Below, piece by piece: positions 34,201-47,193 of a stretch of 64,000 nucleotides of DNA. How positions within the stretch are numbered: the first letter of the stretch is position 1; every line of letters starts with the position of its first letter. The DNA comes from Eulemur rufifrons. Lineage: Eukaryota; Chordata; Mammalia; Primates; Lemuridae. The notes beneath the pieces are model-generated. The model worked only from the letters and a program-made list of their open reading frames with translations. It made no database searches and had not been told where the DNA came from. A program made the translations under genes and the position numbers. The stretch spans positions 242,782,843-242,846,842 of the forward strand of contig NC_090989.1 of assembly GCF_041146395.1 (NCBI RefSeq), in the 5' to 3' direction.

Positions 34201-37139
34201 AATTCCCTATGTGGATAAATCAGAGAAGAGAATATAGCTAGAGGGATAGTTTATAAAAAGTCATGGATATGTGAAACAGTGTGATCAATTTCAGATAATG
34301 TAATGAAAATATATTCTCTTTAATATTATAGTTATAATTGTGTTATGTAACTATACTTGTTGGTATTTTCTTCATATGTTGAACTTTTTTCCAAAACTAT
34401 TGCCACTGCCTCTGGTGCCTTAATTCTCAGAATTGAATTCACATTCTGAAATTAGCAGTATTAACCTTAACTGAATCTTTTGATAAGTTTCTCTGTGGTC
34501 ATATTCATTTTATTTCTGCTTCTCTTCCCTCAATTTATACTGTTACCATAGGAAAATTTGTGAACACTTATCTTAAATGATCTGCTTCTTGCTCCAAATT
34601 TTGCAAACACAGGAAAATAGTTGCTAAGCTTCAATCTATGGAAAACTATGAAAGATTTTCCTCAGATTCAGGACAACCATGACAATTCTCTTACTTTAAA
34701 AGGTTGGTGTATTTTGATATTACATATGACAAAAGTCTTTTGACACTGGCAAAAAGTGGAGGTATAGTTTGTCCCTTGGTTTGGGGAGTTTTTTTGATAT
34801 CAACTCCAGGTACCAATAGAAAGAATAATTTATAAGGAAAATTTATCAATTATATGAGTGAGTAGTCTATGAAATTATTGTGGAATGTTTTTATTTTACT
34901 AAAACTACAAATTCAAAATAATAAATAGCACCAATAGACAGTTAATTACTTTGATTTCTTTAAAATGTTGAGCCACATCTCTTGTTATTATTCATCAAAT
35001 TTCTGTAGCAGAAAGAACGTATAAAAAAGAGAATTTGCCAGAGACATTTTGCAATTTATCAACGTAGCAGTGTAATTAACAAACAAAACACGCTAGTAAT
35101 GATATATATTGATATACCAATATTGTCAAACACTATGTATTATTCCAATGTAAGTGTTTACAAAATCACCATTTCAGCTTATTAAATGGCAGTGTTCTAT
35201 TCAAATTTCCCTGAATAAATATGAAAAATGAGCAAACATAAATAAATTGAATACAAGTTGCATTCTGATGTAAGAGGAGAGCTAGAAACATCAACTTTCT
35301 TCACTCTACTGCCTTACATTAATGATATAATATGGCTATTTGGAGAAGACAGATAAATGCAGGAAAATTAAGTGGGGAGGATCAGAATTTGGAGTGTTTA
35401 AAAAGCAGGAAACAAATGCAACTGAATTAAATAGAATTAGAGTAATGGAAAGCACAAAAATAAACATAAATAAGCAATTCAATGAAAACATAAGAAATGT
35501 AACACTTTTCTACTATTTTCCTTTAATAGAATTGAATTTTTCTTGTAACTGAAATGCTAAGCAAGAAAAGTGTTTTTACATAAAAACAAAACATTTAGAA
35601 ATATTGCAAAAAATCAGTAGGGGGTCACCAACTGTTTAGTAGTGATTTTTCATTATTTTCTCCTGTGCCTGAGGCTTGGAAGTAAGAAGTTAATTAAATA
35701 GGACCAATTCTGCCTCCAATAGTTGTTTTCCTGAAAGACGCTTGGGAAAAAAAAATGTCTTTGTTCTGAGGGTAATGTTTGAGATAGACCAGCACATGTG
35801 TGTTTATGCGATAGTGACCAATCCATTGTTATACGTCCCCGGAGTGTGTTAGCAACTGGGCCCTAGCTCTATGTGGATTCAGGATCCTAGCCAGGCAAGA
35901 AATCCCTCGTCTCTTCCCTAAAGTTTTTACACAACTAAAACAAGGCAAAATAAGTAAGAGTGCCTGAAATAGGCACAATTTGAGCAGAGGGCCACATGCA
36001 TCCTGATGGGGGTGGTTAGTGGTTCTCAGGAGATCTGAAACCTCACACTAGGACTGATAAAGGGAGATGAGGCTGATACATGCAATAGAAGTATCCATTG
36101 TCTTTTTATTTTCTTTTTTAAATTCTCAGTTTATTGAATCTACTGCCTGTTCCCCCTCCATGTTAGATGTTTAATGCAAAGGAAATTTGACACTCTAGTA
36201 ATCACACCATGGCCCTTTTGACAAATGAGTTTCCATAGATTTTACCTACAAGATAAATTAAGGAGTAACTAACGATGCTTTGCTGTAAACTGCTGTGACA
36301 ATAATTTCAGTCCACAGAACTATAAGCTTTGACTGATCTGGGGACATAAATAAATACCAGATTAGAACTAGTGTTTTTCTTTTTGTCTGTCTCTCTAAAA
36401 AACAGACAATTGGATGAGAATGCTTGCCTTGCGTGAGATATGTGTGTGAGTGTTGTGCAGGGCTGGGAAGGGGGACAGGGGTGGAAAAGGGAATGCTGTA
36501 CAAATCCAGAACTAAAGCCATCAATCTACATAATCATATTGGCTGCTTCCCCCTGGCCCATTCCCATCTCCACTCCCCTGGCCCCTCTACCAGGTGTGTG
36601 TAGTGTGCATTAATAAGTGCACATCAGGCATTTGTTAATGCTTTTCACAGATATTGGATTCTCATCAGCTTGAGGAATATGGTTGGCTGATCTCCTTGAT
36701 CTCCTGATTTTAGCCAATGAATTGAGTGGAATGATGTGACAGGGCAAAACCTTCCAGAGCTTTCTTAACCTCAAGCACGACCAGTAATATTCAAGATGAT
36801 GGCTGCTTCATTAGACTAGGTTGTTGAGTGACTTTATTGAGCAGATTCCCCTCGATAACAGAGATGAAATGTAACTCAGAAATCAGCCTTTGTGATTCTC
36901 AGCACCCAGATTTGAGGATTGTCTATCATAATGTATCAGCTTTTTTGACTAATACAGTTGACTCATGCTTATCTGTTTGGGGATATCTTCACCAAACCTT
37001 GAAGAGATAGGAAAATAGATGAACATTATTTCCCCTTAGCCTATGGTTTTATAAATTGTTTGAGATAAATAGTTAATCTTTGATTTGTAGAGTATGTACT
37101 AGCTGTGAAAATGCTAAGCTTTAAGAAATAATATTTTTC
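34201..37139. other. Longest stretch without a recognisable repeat or gene
   Basis: Apart from short A- and T-runs I see no transposon here. 35690-36070 and 36500-36790 are less AT-rich than their surroundings. Short open frames (35340-35552 plus, 36258-36524 minus, 36828-37010 plus) show no domain, signal peptide or splice context I can defend. Confidence 0.4.
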
Positions 37140-37345
37140 TTGATTTACAAAACACTCACTATTTGTCAGGCACCGTTCTTAGCAAATGACTAGTATTAAC
37201 TCACTTAATCCTCTTATTTTCAAAGTGAGGAAATTTGGGTACAGAGGCTAAGAAACTTCTCCAAAGTTTCCCAACCAGTAGAATTTCCTTTTGGTACTAT
37301 CAATATGCCTCTCAAACCAACACCTTATCCTCAATACACAAAGAT
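37140..37345 (-). repeat. MIR SINE, antisense
   Basis: 'cactcactatttgtcaggca' plus 'gtgaggaaatttgggtacag' and 'aggctaagaaacttctccaa' fit antisense MIR. Confidence 0.7.
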
Positions 37346-38869
37346 TGTGTTTCCTCTTAATAAATAACATTGGAGCTTCTCACATGAGCAAATGATAATT
37401 TTTATACTTAAAAGAAGCAGTGCCAATTTCACCAGCTATTGATTTTTAGAGCCTCCCATTACCATGTACTCTATTTTTAACTGTATAGTTTTCCATGGGT
37501 GTGTCCTCCCTATCTGACATGCCACTGAGAGAATAAATGCAGAAGCTGATATTTTGAGGGCGGTGTGAAATACAGAACTTTATTTCTGGAATGCTAAAAC
37601 TCCAATAATTTCTTTGTTTGTATCAGATTTATGTTGTTTTGCAAAAGTGGAGAATTGCCTGTCAAAATGAGCTTTGGCCAATTTTTCATCATTTAATCCA
37701 AACATGTGATGCAATTTTTCCTTCAATTTCTAATCAAGAAGAAGGAGCTGAAAAAAAAATCAGCTATTAGTTGGAATGTAGACAGCAAAGAGAGGATTGT
37801 ATTATCTCCCTCCTTTTCAGCAATAGTTGGAACGCTTTTGAGAGGAGAAATATTTATCTTCTGATGATATAGCTGCAGATATATTTTGGGCTAGGCACAA
37901 GGACCAATTCCTAGTTACAAAGCAAGTGTATATGAAGTTCTAGGCATTTAGGACTGTGGATACCAAGCTTTTGTGTATTTATACTCATGTGTGTTCTAAG
38001 CTTCATAAAAAGGCTTTATCAGCATCTAAAGCCACTAAAACTGTTGAGTCTTTATGTATATATTTTGAAAGAATGATACTATCATACTACTCTAGAGTGT
38101 TTTTGTGATGATCAGTTAAAAGAAGTTATAAAAGTATTCTGTAATTACTAAAGGACAATACAAAGGTAATGGCTATTACTTTAAAAAAATTTTATATTAT
38201 TTTCTGTGACTGTAATGGTCATCACATTGTTATAATCTGTTGCTGATGAATATAACATGATAGGAAACTTAAAGAGTTCTTGGAGGAAAGAGAGTACTAT
38301 TCTTTGTATAAAAATAATACCTTTTATACCTTATATAAGGTAATATTAAATATTTTATTCTTTAATGTACATGCCATCTACTAAGACATTCTGCAGTTAG
38401 TCTCTTAGCTTAATGAATTTTGTCTTTTCAAAAATATTCAATGAATGATAAGAATCACTGAAGCAAGTCATAACACATTAAACCGGAGAAAAACTACAAA
38501 GGGACACAAGTAGAATATTCAATAAATAGCAATCAGTAAACTTAAGATATGAGAAAAATTAAAAAATTGAATATAAATATAATAAAAAGAGCAAATACAC
38601 ATTATTATTATTAGAAAACCAAAATAATTTGCTAGTGAATGAAAAATTTCTCAGGTTTCAATATTAAAGAAAATTATCTACTAATATAGAAACTAGATTA
38701 AGGATAGTAGCATCTGAGCATTGGCAAAAAACAAATGTATCTTTAAAGATTTCTTTTAATATAAGATAATAAGCACAATACACTTAGGGACTTAATCTTT
38801 TCTGTAACAGAAACACACCACCTTACAAGGAACTGATTTTATTAGTAAATATCTGTATGTTTATTTCTC
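37346..38869. other. No feature recognised
   Basis: AT-rich non-coding sequence. Confidence 0.4.
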
Positions 38870-39355
38870 CCATGTTGTTGCAAAAGGCAGGATTTTCTTG
38901 CTATTGTGTTAAGTGAAATAAGCCAGTTACAAAAGTACAAAAACTACTTGATCACTCTTGCAGGATGTATCTAAAATAGTCAAGCTCATAAAAGCAAGGA
39001 AGGGCTGGGGAAAAGGGAATTGGGAGTTGTTCAATGAGTATAATGTTTCAGTCATACAACATGAATGAATTCTAGAGGTCTGCTGTAAAACACAGTGCCT
39101 ATAGTTAACAATACCATATTGTACACTGAAAAATTTAAGAGGATAGATCCCATATGGTAAGTGTTCTTCTCACAAAATAAAAAAAAAACTGGGGGTGCAG
39201 AAGGAAATGTTGGAGATGATAGATATTCTTATTACTTTGATTGAGGTGATGGCTTCACAGGTGTATGCATGTGATCCAACCCATCAAACTGTATACATTA
39301 GATATGTGCAGGGTTTTGTATTATACCATAACAAAGTTGTTTTTAAAAAAGTTTC
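38870..39355 (+). mobile_element. L1 3' end (L1MA/L1MB-like), sense
   Basis: 'ttaagtgaaataagccagtt', 'cctatagttaacaataccat', 'tgtacactgaaaaatttaag' and 'gtgatggcttcacaggtgta' lead to 'gtattataccataacaaagt'. This is the usual order of an L1M 3' UTR. The terminal A tail is lost. Confidence 0.75.
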
Positions 39356-39429
39356 TTTTCTTCTATGTATCTTCTGTTTGTCATCTTATACATTTTGCTG
39401 TTTTTGTCCTAATCCAATTTTCTGGACCC

Positions 39430-39767
39430 ACACAAAATAAGTCACATAACACAAAATCCAAACCCACCTTTTCAAATTTATATTCTAATTGCCCTTTCCA
39501 CATCTACCCAACTATAGAGGGCACCTATACTTTCCTTATACTTCCTATGTCCCTTCATTCACTCTGAAACCCCTTTATGAAACATATTTGGAATACTATG
39601 TATCTTTTAAAATTCAGTTAAAATGTTATGGCAGCAATGAAACTTTCTCCATTCTTTCCAGCTGGAATTATCTTTCTCTAACCAGTTCTCAAATAACAAT
39701 TTATTCTTATGCCATCCATGCATTTCTACTTGGTTTTTATGTCCCTCTTCTGAGTCAGGCAGTAAAT
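39430..39767 (+). repeat. Possible L2 fragment, sense
   Basis: 'cttttaaaattcagttaaaa' with 'gaaactttctccattctttc' loosely follows sense L2. Overlapping short frames here are not genes. Confidence 0.3.
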
Positions 39768-39887
39768 AAAGAAGTGAACTCTGATGTGTAGTATGCAAAA
39801 ATTTTTTCCCATTCTGTAGGTGGTCTGTTTATTCTCTGGACTGTTTCTTTGGCTGTGCAGAAGCTTTTTAATTTAATCATGTCCCAT

Positions 39888-41006
39888 TCATTTATTTTTG
39901 TTGCTGCTGTGATTGCCTTGGGGGTCTTCTTCATAAATTCTTTGCCTAGGCCAATGTCTGTAAGTCTTTCCTACATTTTCTTCTAGAATTCTGATTGTAT
40001 CACGCCTAAGGTTTAAGTCTGTTATCCACCGTGATTTGATTTTTGTGAGAGGTGAAAGCTGTGGGTCCTGTTTCAGTCTTCTACAAGTGGCTAACCAATT
40101 CTCCCAGCACGATTTGTTGAATAGGGATTCTTGTCCCCAGAGTATATTCTTTCCCGCTTTGTCAAAAATTAGGTGACTATATGAGGATGGTTCTATATTT
40201 GGATTTTCTGTTGTGTTCCACTGGTCTGTGTCCCTGCACTTGTGCCAATACCAGGCTGTTTTAAGAACCACGGCCTTGTAGTATAGTTTGAGGTCTGGCA
40301 AATTAATACCTCCCATTTTGTTTTTGTTGCTTAAAATTGCTTTTGCTATACGGGGTCTTCTTTGATTCCATACAAAGTGTATAATTATTTTCTCTATGTC
40401 TGTAAAGAATGATGTTGGTAGTTTAATAGGGATGGCGTTGAATCTTTAGATCACTTTGGGTAGTATAGACATTTTAACAATGTTGATTCTTCCGATCCAC
40501 GAGCATGGTATATTTTTCCATCTATTTGCAAGTTCTGCTATTTCTTTTCTCAGTGTTTCATAGTTTTCCTTATAGAGGTCCTTTACCTCTTTAGTTAGAT
40601 ATATACCTAGATATTTTATTTTCTTTGTTGCTATTTTGAAGGGTATTGAGTCTTTAATTTGGTTTTCCGATTGACTGTTATTGGCATATATAAATGCCTC
40701 TGATTTGTGTATATTAATTTTGTAGCCTGAGACTTTGCTGTATTCGTTAATCAATTCCAGGAGTCTCTTCGTTGAATCCTGGGGGTTTTCCAGATATAAC
40801 ATCATATCATCAGCAAAAAGTGAGAGTTTGATCTCTTCCTTCCCTATTTGGACTCCCTTGATTCTGCTCTCTTGCCTGATAGCTCTCGCAAGGACTTCCA
40901 ATACTATGTTGAAAAGTAATGGAGACAATGGGCAGCCCTGTCTGGTTCCAGTTCTAAGTGGGAGTGCTTTCAGTTTTTCCCCATTCAGTATGAGGACTGA
41001 TAACAA
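39888..41006 (-). pseudogene. L1 ORF2 reverse transcriptase and C-terminal fragment
   Basis: ORF2 copies L1 RNA into DNA at the nicked target. The first open part (41006 to 40446, 186 codons) has 'TRQGCPLSP' at residues 21-29 and the catalytic 'FADD' at 64-67. After a stop at the 40446 end, the reading resumes in another register at 40316-39888 with '[14 protein letters not shown]' and '[10 protein letters not shown]'. The endonuclease and the first reverse transcriptase blocks are missing because the element is 5'-truncated at about 41006. The fragment is inverted relative to the rest of its L1 and cannot yield full ORF2. Confidence 0.9.
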
Positions 41007-41077
41007 GAATCTATTTAGAACTCAGGAAAATCAGCAAGAAAAAATCAAGCAACCCTATCAAAAAGTGGGCAAAGGAC

Positions 41078-41686
41078 ATGAATAGAAATTTTTCAAAAGA
41101 AGATATAAAAATGGCTAACAAACATATGAAAAAGTGTTCAACATCTCTAATCATCAGGGAAATGCAAATCAAAACCACAATGAGATATCACTTAACCCCA
41201 GTGAGAATGGCCTTTATCAAAAGAACCCAAAACAACACATGTTGGCGTGGGTGTGGAGAGACAGGAACACTCATACACTGCTGGTGGGACTGCAAACTAG
41301 TGCAACCCCTGTGGAAAGCATTATGGAGGTATCTTAAACAGATTCAAGTAGACCTGCCATTTGACCCAGCAATCCCATTACTGGGCATATACCCAAAGGA
41401 AAAAAGGTCATTCTGTAACAAAGGCACATGTACCCAAATGTTTATAGCAGCACAATTCACGATAGCAAAGATGTGGAAACAACCCAAATGCCCATCAATA
41501 CATGATTGGATTAGTAAACTGTGGTATATATATACTATGGAATATTACTCAGCTATAAGGAATGATGAAGATACGACATCTCTATGGTTCTCCTGGAGAG
41601 AGTTGGAACCCATTATATTAAGTGAAGTATCCCAAGAATGGAAAAACAAGCATCACATGTACTCACCAGAAAATTGGTTTCCCTGA
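41078..41686 (+). pseudogene. L1 ORF2 C-terminal domain, open to its natural stop
   Basis: The 202 codons from the methionine at 41078 are uninterrupted to the stop before 'tcatcacctaaata'. They include '[19 protein letters not shown]' and an intact CX3CX7HX4C knuckle ('[18 protein letters not shown]'). The '[12 protein letters not shown]' block typical of L1 ORF2 near its C-terminus follows. The upstream part of the protein lies inverted on the other strand. The open frame suggests a fairly recent insertion. Confidence 0.9.
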
Positions 41687-41994
41687 TCATCACCTAAATA
41701 CAAATCTGGGAATGACACCAATTGGACATCAGACTGAGGTGGGGGGTGGGGGAGGGGATAGGGGTATGCCTACACAATGAGTGCATTGCGCACCGTTTGG
41801 GGAGTGGTAACATTTGAAGGTGCTGACTCGGGAAAGGGGGGGTGGGGAAAAAATATGAAACTATTGTTTTTAACTTGAAAAAAAAAATACATTGGAATGC
41901 TGTACAATAAAAAAAAAAAAAGAAGTGAACTGTGTTACTTACTCATGGCTTACAATGATTTGCATATAAAAGCACCTGGCATACTTTTGCTGAA

Positions 41995-42170
41995 TAATGG
42001 CTACATACTTTACTACTTCATAACTCTGTGATTTTAGACAAGTACTTAATTTCTTTGAGCTTTTATTTCCTCGTCTATAGAATGAGAACAACAATAGTGC
42101 CCCCCTCATAAAATTGTAGTGATTATTTGGTAAGCTATTCTATGGAAAATCACTTAGCACAGAGCTCTAT
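41995..42170 (+). repeat. MIR SINE, sense
   Basis: 'ttcataactctgtgatttta' followed by 'gacaagtacttaatttcttt', 'tcgtctatagaatgagaaca' and 'cacttagcacagagctct' is the MIR core and 3' part in order. Confidence 0.75.
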
Positions 42171-43284
42171 GTCATAAAAAAATGTCTCATTCATTCAAAG
42201 TATGTTTCTGACCACGATGGAATTAAATTAGAAAAATTATGAATCAATAATAAAAAGGCACTGGGGCAATACCCAAATATTTAGAAATTAAATGAAAGAT
42301 TTATAAAACCAGTGAATCAAAGAAGAAATCAAAAGAGACATTCAAAGTATTGTGAATTAAATGTAAAAGAAAAGTCACATATCAGAATTTGTGGTATGTC
42401 TCTATAGCAGTTAAAGGCAAATTTATAGTGCAAAATGCCCGTGTAAGAATAGAAGAATGATAGAAAATCAGTGACCTTATCTTCCAACTTAAGAAACTAG
42501 AAAACAAAAAGGAAATAAAATTCCAGGTGAGAAGAAAGAAAATAATAAAGTGAAAATAAAGAAAATTCAGAGGGGAGGCAAAAAAATCTTTCTTTATGTG
42601 TAAAGCACAGATTACATACATAAATAGACATACAATATATCTGTGGAATTAAAATTTTAATTGGGGACCAATTAAGAAAAAATATCTAAAAAAGCTCCTA
42701 AGGAAGAGATTGAAATAAAGCTTGAGAAATACTTTTATACAGATATTAAAAGACTAATAACAAAAAATCACAAACAACTTTACAGGAATAGATCCAAAAA
42801 TTTAGATGAAGTAGACAAATTTCTTAAAAGACCCAAACTGCCAACGTTCTCTCAAGAAAAATAAATAAAAATAGCTTTATATATTAACTACATAATAATA
42901 TTAAGTAAAAACCTTCCTACTGGGAGAGCTTCAGTCCCATATAACTTCACTGGTGAATTTTAAAAATATAAAGAAAATAAATTTCACCTATTCTATACAA
43001 ATCATCCAGAAAATTGAAGATACAGGAATACCTCCCAACTCATTCTTTAAAGCCAGTATTACAGTATTACCAAAACCAGCAAAAACATTACAAGAAAAGA
43101 AAACTATAGAACAATATTCCTCATGCACATAGACAATAAAATCCTCATTGAAACATTAACAAATCAACTCTAGGTATATATAAATAGATAAAACCTCATG
43201 AAAAGGTGAGATTCATTCCAATAATGCAAGGCTGGTTCAACAGTCAAAAATTAATCAATGTAAATCATTAAAAAACTAAAAATT

Positions 43285-43616
<332 letters not shown>

Positions 43617-44396
43617 TTAGTAGACACAGAAAAGTATCTGACAAAATCAAACATTCATTCCCAATTAAAAACAAAAACAGACACAAAACATAGCTAACTA
43701 GAAAGAGGTTATTTCGTCAACCTGAAAAAGACAATCTCTTATAAAGCTAACTTATTGGTGGAACACTGAAAACTTTCCCCCTAAGTCAGTAAAAAGACAA
43801 GGATATCCACCTTACCACTTCTATTAAACTTGTCTTATATGTTCTAGCCAGTGCAAACAGGGAAGGAAAATAAAGAAATAAAAGGCATCCAGACTGGAAA
43901 AGTAGTAAAACTGTTTTGATCCACAGATGGCATGATCATTTGTATAGAAAATCCAAAGGAATGTACAAAAAAGCTACTAGAACTAATGGATAAATTTAGC
44001 AAGGGTTGTAGGATGCAAGATCATCATGCACAAATCAATTGCATTTGCATATATTAATATTAACAATGCACAATATGAGACTGAAATTGAAATATACCAT
44101 TTAAATTGACATAAAGATTAAAATACTTAGGAATAATTCTGACAAAATATGTAACTTACTTGTACACTGAAAACTGCAAAACACTGCAGAGTAAACATTT
44201 AAAAACCTAACTCAATGGAGTTATATTTTTAGTTCATTAGTTGGAAGATGCAACAATGTTAAGATACCAGTTCTCCACAGACCGAACTATATATTTAGTG
44301 TAATCCTTTTAAAAAAGATTATTTTACAGAATTTGTCAGGATGATTCTAAATTCATATGACAATGAAAATCTAAATAACAATAATGGCAAAAAACA

Positions 44397-44713
44397 CTTT
44401 GAAAGATATACCACATTTTATGAAGTATCACAAGAATGGAAAAACAAGCACCACATGTACTCACCATCAAATTTGTATTAACTGATCAACACTTAAGTGC
44501 ACATATAGCAATAACATTCATCGGGTGTTGGGCAGATGGAAGTGGGGAGTAGGGTATAGATATATACACACCTAATGGGTGTGGTGTGCACCGTCTGGGG
44601 GAAGGACATGCTTGAAGTTCTGACTTGGGTGGGGAAAGGCAATATACATAACCTAAACATTTGGAGCCCTGTAATATACTGAAATAAAAAAAAAAATTAA
44701 AATCTTTGAAAGA
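44397..44713 (+). mobile_element. Young L1 3' end with a ~14-bp inverted 5' stub
   Basis: The duplication 'ctttgaaaga' is perfect at 44397-44406 and 44704-44713. The body 44421-44703 is the sense ORF2 end and 3' UTR, with 'ctgaaat' and an A-rich tail. Between the left duplication and the body, 44407-44420 ('tataccacatttta') is the reverse complement of the ORF2 segment 'aaaatgtggtata' that lies upstream in complete copies (29495-29510). That points to a very short 5' inversion. Confidence 0.85.
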
Positions 44714-44737
44714 GAAGAAAAGTTTATAAGTCTATAG

Positions 44738-45096
44738 TGTTAGTTTGGACTGCTATAGCAAAGTTTAATAGACCAGGTGACTTATGAACAACAGAAATTT
44801 ATTTCTCACAGTCCTAGAGACTAGAAGCCTTAGATCAGGGTGTCAAAATGGTCAGATTTTTTTCAGGGCCCTCTTCCCTATTGCAGATTGCTGACTTCTT
44901 GTTGTATTCTTACATGGTGGAAAGAATGTGACCTAGCTTTCTGGTCTCTTCTTGTAAGGGCACTACTTCTATTTATGAAGGCTCCATCCTTATGACCTAA
45001 TCACCTCCCAAAAGCCCCACCTCCAGATACCATCACATTGGAGATTAGATTTTAACATAGGAAGTTTGTTGGAACACAAACATTCAGTCCATAGCA
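44738..45096 (-). mobile_element. MaLR solo LTR (MLT1-type), antisense
   Basis: Runs from 'tgttagtttggactgctata' to 'aacattcagtccatagca', so TG...CA ends are present. Inside are 'aacagaaatttatttctcac', 'cttcttgtaagggcactact', 'gacctaatcacctcccaaaa' and 'gataccatcacattggagat', the antisense MLT1 order. The 5-bp flanks 'tatag' and 'tactg' agree only partly. Confidence 0.8.
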
Positions 45097-45250
45097 TACT
45101 GTAATCAGAACAATGTGCAATTGATGTACAGATAGATTTATAGATCAACGGAACTTGAGAGACCAGAAATAACCCCCACTGTGTATGAACAACTGATTTT
45201 TGGCAAAAACACAGTCTTTGCTGAGGAGCTGAACGTGCATACTAGGGCAT

Positions 45251-46008
45251 ATGTTCAACAATAAGCCTGGTTTTTGTCAGCTCTACCTTGGCTTTCACTT
45301 CCTCTTTGCACAGAGCCTCAAGATTAGTCAGAGATGAGAGCTGAGGGCCTTCTTATGTCTTTTCTGAGAAGGAGAGAACATTGTCCCCATGCATGTGTCA
45401 TTTTAGATTCCCAGTTATACTACTAAGTTTTTCAAAGCCCTATAGACATCTCATTTACAGCTTTCCCTTTTAAGTTTTTTGTTTATACTATTGTTTGCCA
45501 GAACTCTTGTCCACTGCTTTAGGAAAGCATAAAGTTAAAAAATTGCCTGTAATTTTTTTGACGCCCCCTCCCCCCAGGTAAAGGCTGTTCTTATTGGGTG
45601 AGCTCTAAGTCATGTCAGTATAACTGGCTTTGTAAGTGGGATCTTCCAGGGAATCTCCAGGTAAGTCAGATAATGGCAATTATTTGGTAATGAGTCTTTA
45701 AAAGAGCTCTAACCCCCTTCTACTCCACCCAGTGGCTGCCCTATTGTTGTTTTTTACTGCAAATGTGGGCTTTTATTTTTCAAGGCTACCACAGAGTTGG
45801 AGAAAAAGCAATGGGAATAGAGAAAGCTAAAATGCCACAAAAGCTAGAACTTCTTACTAAGATTTGGCTAATTTCCTTTAATAAATGCTCCCTGAGTTAC
45901 TACAAGCCTTTGGTTAATTTCTAGAGTTCTGAAATAGTTGGATTTGGAGGTCTTTTGGTTTTTTTTCCCCTGGCCAGTTTTCTTATTGCTTTAATGGAGA
46001 GAATATTT
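45251..46008. other. No feature recognised
   Basis: Ordinary composition with a C-run at about 45566-45578. No gene or repeat is identified. Confidence 0.4.
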
Positions 46009-46895
46009 TTTTATTTTTTTTTTCAAGATAAATTCAAAAAGTTTATTGCACCAAATTCCACAGAATAATGGATCAAAGTAATACATGAACACATTTTTAA
46101 AGAAATTTCCTATATAACATTGGTATCTATTCAACTGATCAAAACTATAAAGTCCTATCAATAGCTCTTAAAGAAGCTTCAATGAATAACAAATCCCATA
46201 ATTTATGGAAAGAATTTTTAGAGGTCTCATTTTGACCCCACATTTTCTTCCAACATTTCATTGCCTCTTTTCCCTCTCCATCTTCTCTCCACATTTCACT
46301 TCCTCTATTTATCTTCCTTTTCATTTTAAAACTGCGTTCCATTATTTTAGTCAGATTATACCCAATAATATCAATTTCCATATTTCTTTATCTGTCTATT
46401 CTGCCTCCCCTTTCCAGAGCACTGCTGTTAAAAACCTAGATTTTAGTGTTACCATGCAGATGTCATTGCAGATTCCAATGGACTCTCAGTTCAGCCAGAA
46501 AAATCTGTTCCCTTTTCCTTGACTACATTCTTCTCTAATCATTTTGGTTTAGATGTTTTCCCAATTTTTTGCCACTCTTCTAAATATTTACAGCTACTTT
46601 GCTGTACCTTTGAGCATTTTTCTACAATTTTTGGAGAAAATGGAAACCACTGTATGGGAAATATTACAAGATTCCTGTACTTCATTCCTCTTTAGGCAAG
46701 AATTTATCTTTATTAAAACATATAATCCATATTGCTTCTTTCCATACACAAGCCATAACTTGTCCCTTTGCAAATCCAAAGCCTATTCCTTTTCCTGTGC
46801 TCTAAATCTCAAGGTCTTCTGTCACAAGAGTAAGGTAGGATAAGGACACAAAAAGTGGGTATGGGAAACTGATTAGGAACTAGCATTTCCATTTG
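46009..46895 (-). pseudogene. Candidate processed retrocopy of an unidentified transcript
   Basis: On the minus strand a poly(A) (46009-46022) is preceded 18-20 bases upstream by AATAAA (46042-46047), the spacing of a genuine mRNA end. This is not an Alu, L1, MIR or L2 end. The proposed body extends to about 46895, where 'gagaata' resembles 'gagaata' at about 46001-46007 beside the tail, a possible weak target duplication. A 78-codon frame on the minus strand (46381-46145) is rich in lysine, methionine and tryptophan, but I do not recognise it. No long frame is intact. It could be mostly 3' UTR. An unknown SINE or LTR end is an alternative. Confidence 0.4.
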
Positions 46896-47193
46896 GGAGA
46901 ATAGTTCTGGGTGACCTCCAAATCTGCATAGATTTGGCTGAGTATAATATGGCAGAAAGAATCCATCAGCAGTTATTCTAACAGTCCATTTTTATTATTG
47001 TTGTTGAGGGGCAGTGGGGTAGGTAATACGTAAAATAGTATGCTGCCACTCTTTCATCCTCTCTCCATCATCTCCTTTTCTTCTTCAAAACCTTTTAATG
47101 ATTATAAATGCCCCTAAACCAGTTTCAAACTTTTCATGTTGGTGTTTGAGTCTATGCAGCTCTTAGTCCCTACTTATATTTCCTCACTACTAT
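46896..47193. other. No feature recognised
   Basis: Short unassigned gap. Confidence 0.35.

Larger units (their letters stand above)
39768..41931 (+). mobile_element. Young L1, ~2.1 kb, with large 5' inversion (twin priming)
   Basis: A perfect 13-bp duplication 'aaagaagtgaact' flanks the element at 39768-39780 and 41919-41931. From 39781 to about 41005 ORF2 runs on the minus strand, from the reverse transcriptase down to a 'RPPTEWEK' block. From about 41006 to 41918 ORF2 resumes on the plus strand and continues to its stop, the 3' UTR, AATAAA and poly(A). The inverted part ends in L1 just before the direct part begins. That is the arrangement left by twin priming. The 3' UTR includes a G-rich patch at 41740-41850 and differs from the family at 5327 and 29125. 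Confidence 0.95.
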
